A stretch of DNA of 7,091 nucleotides from contig JAEYTV010000479.1 in NCBI GenBank assembly GCA_023433855.1, positions 1-7,091 of the forward strand, written 5' to 3'. Position numbers and translations under genes: made by a program. The stretch is from Pseudomonadota bacterium (lineage in GTDB: Bacteria > Pseudomonadota > Alphaproteobacteria > Rhizobiales > Rhizobiaceae). How positions within the stretch are numbered: the first letter of the stretch is position 1; the number at the start of each line of letters is the position of its first letter. The notes beneath the pieces are model-generated. The model was not told where the DNA came from. It did not search any database and worked only from the letters and a program-made list of their open reading frames with translations. Shown one piece after another: positions 6,760 through 7,091 of this stretch.

Positions 6760-6902
6760 TTGGATCGCCTCCAGTCCATCGGGCGACACACCGCATACCG
6801 ACATCAGGGACAGAACGATTGTCGTCTTCTCGTGGTGCGGGCATGCGGTCGTGAGGCTGGTGATCCACCGGAACCCCGATGACACAGGCCAGCCCCAGCA
6901 CG

Positions 6903-6918
6903 CTAAGATCCTGTTAAC
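6903..6918 (+). promoter_or_regulatory. Candidate CtrA box upstream of the last gene
   Basis: CTAA-GATCCTG-TTAAC differs from the CtrA consensus TTAA-N7-TTAAC at one base. It lies 49 bases before the ATG at 6968, a usual position for a CtrA-controlled promoter. CtrA is the cell-cycle response regulator of alphaproteobacteria. This is a sequence match only, and no clear -10/-35 was assigned beside it. Confidence 0.38.
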
Positions 6919-6967
6919 CCTTCCCGCCTATCCTCGCCCGACCTGATAAAAGGGGATCGGATCGGGC

Positions 6968-7091
6968 ATGTTGCTTCCCACCCAGCAGACCTACGGCCTT
7001 GCCGCAACCAACATGATGCAATCGATGCTGGACCGCATCGAGGAGCAGAGGCGGCAGGACGAGGAGAAGCGAACCGGCAAGGAACGCGACC
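6968..7091 (+). CDS. Unidentified protein, N-terminal fragment cut by the window end
   Basis: An open frame starts at the ATG at 6968 and runs without a stop to the last base, giving 41 complete codons. AGGGGA at 6951-6956 is an acceptable ribosome binding site 11 bases before the start. The fragment reads MLLPTQQTYGLAATNMMQSM and then turns strongly charged (DRIEEQRRQDEEKRTGKERD), suggesting a helical or coiled segment. There is no signal peptide or membrane segment in the visible part. I do not recognise the family. The candidate CtrA box just upstream is the only functional hint. Confidence 0.55.
   Translation, partial: MLLPTQQTYGLAATNMMQSMLDRIEEQRRQDEEKRTGKERD

Overview
The window looks like chromosomal DNA of a Rhizobiales/Hyphomicrobiales alphaproteobacterium, most likely Rhizobiaceae (Rhizobium, Ensifer/Sinorhizobium or Shinella-like). 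The reasons are the high GC content, the rhizobial wording of the IF2 fragment, a short NrnC-type exoribonuclease ending in DIFAHS, a long ExbB with an exported low-complexity N-terminus, and a small RNA with three CCUCCUCCC hairpin loops in the style of the rhizobial alpha-r14 (Smr14C/NfeR1) family. The genus call is inference; no database was searched.

Layout. Bases 1-1928 hold the 3' two thirds of infB (translation initiation factor IF2), closed by a clear intrinsic terminator at 1951-1980. Next is a stand-alone kduD-type short-chain dehydrogenase (2043-2801). A 192-base gap with a possible RirA/IRO iron box leads into a tightly packed exbB-exbD-tonB operon (2994-5643), which energises outer-membrane TonB-dependent receptors. 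Bases 5644-6135 contain no credible protein gene. They carry, on the minus strand, a sRNA of about 120 nt made of three consecutive hairpins, each showing an anti-Shine-Dalgarno loop, with its own sigma70-like promoter and intrinsic terminator. Divergently from it, nrnC (6136-6759) encodes a DEDDy exoribonuclease of the diribonuclease family. The window ends with the first 41 codons of an unidentified gene (6968 onward), preceded by a near-consensus CtrA box.

How the parts relate. The three exb/ton genes clearly form one unit, with gaps of 5 bases and -4 bases. The other genes are single transcription units as far as can be seen. The sRNA is the most notable non-coding element: its loops could base-pair with ribosome binding sites of many mRNAs, and read-through from tonB would produce its perfect antisense. 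infB is not followed by rbfA, the usual neighbour, which suggests a rearranged junction behind infB in this lineage.
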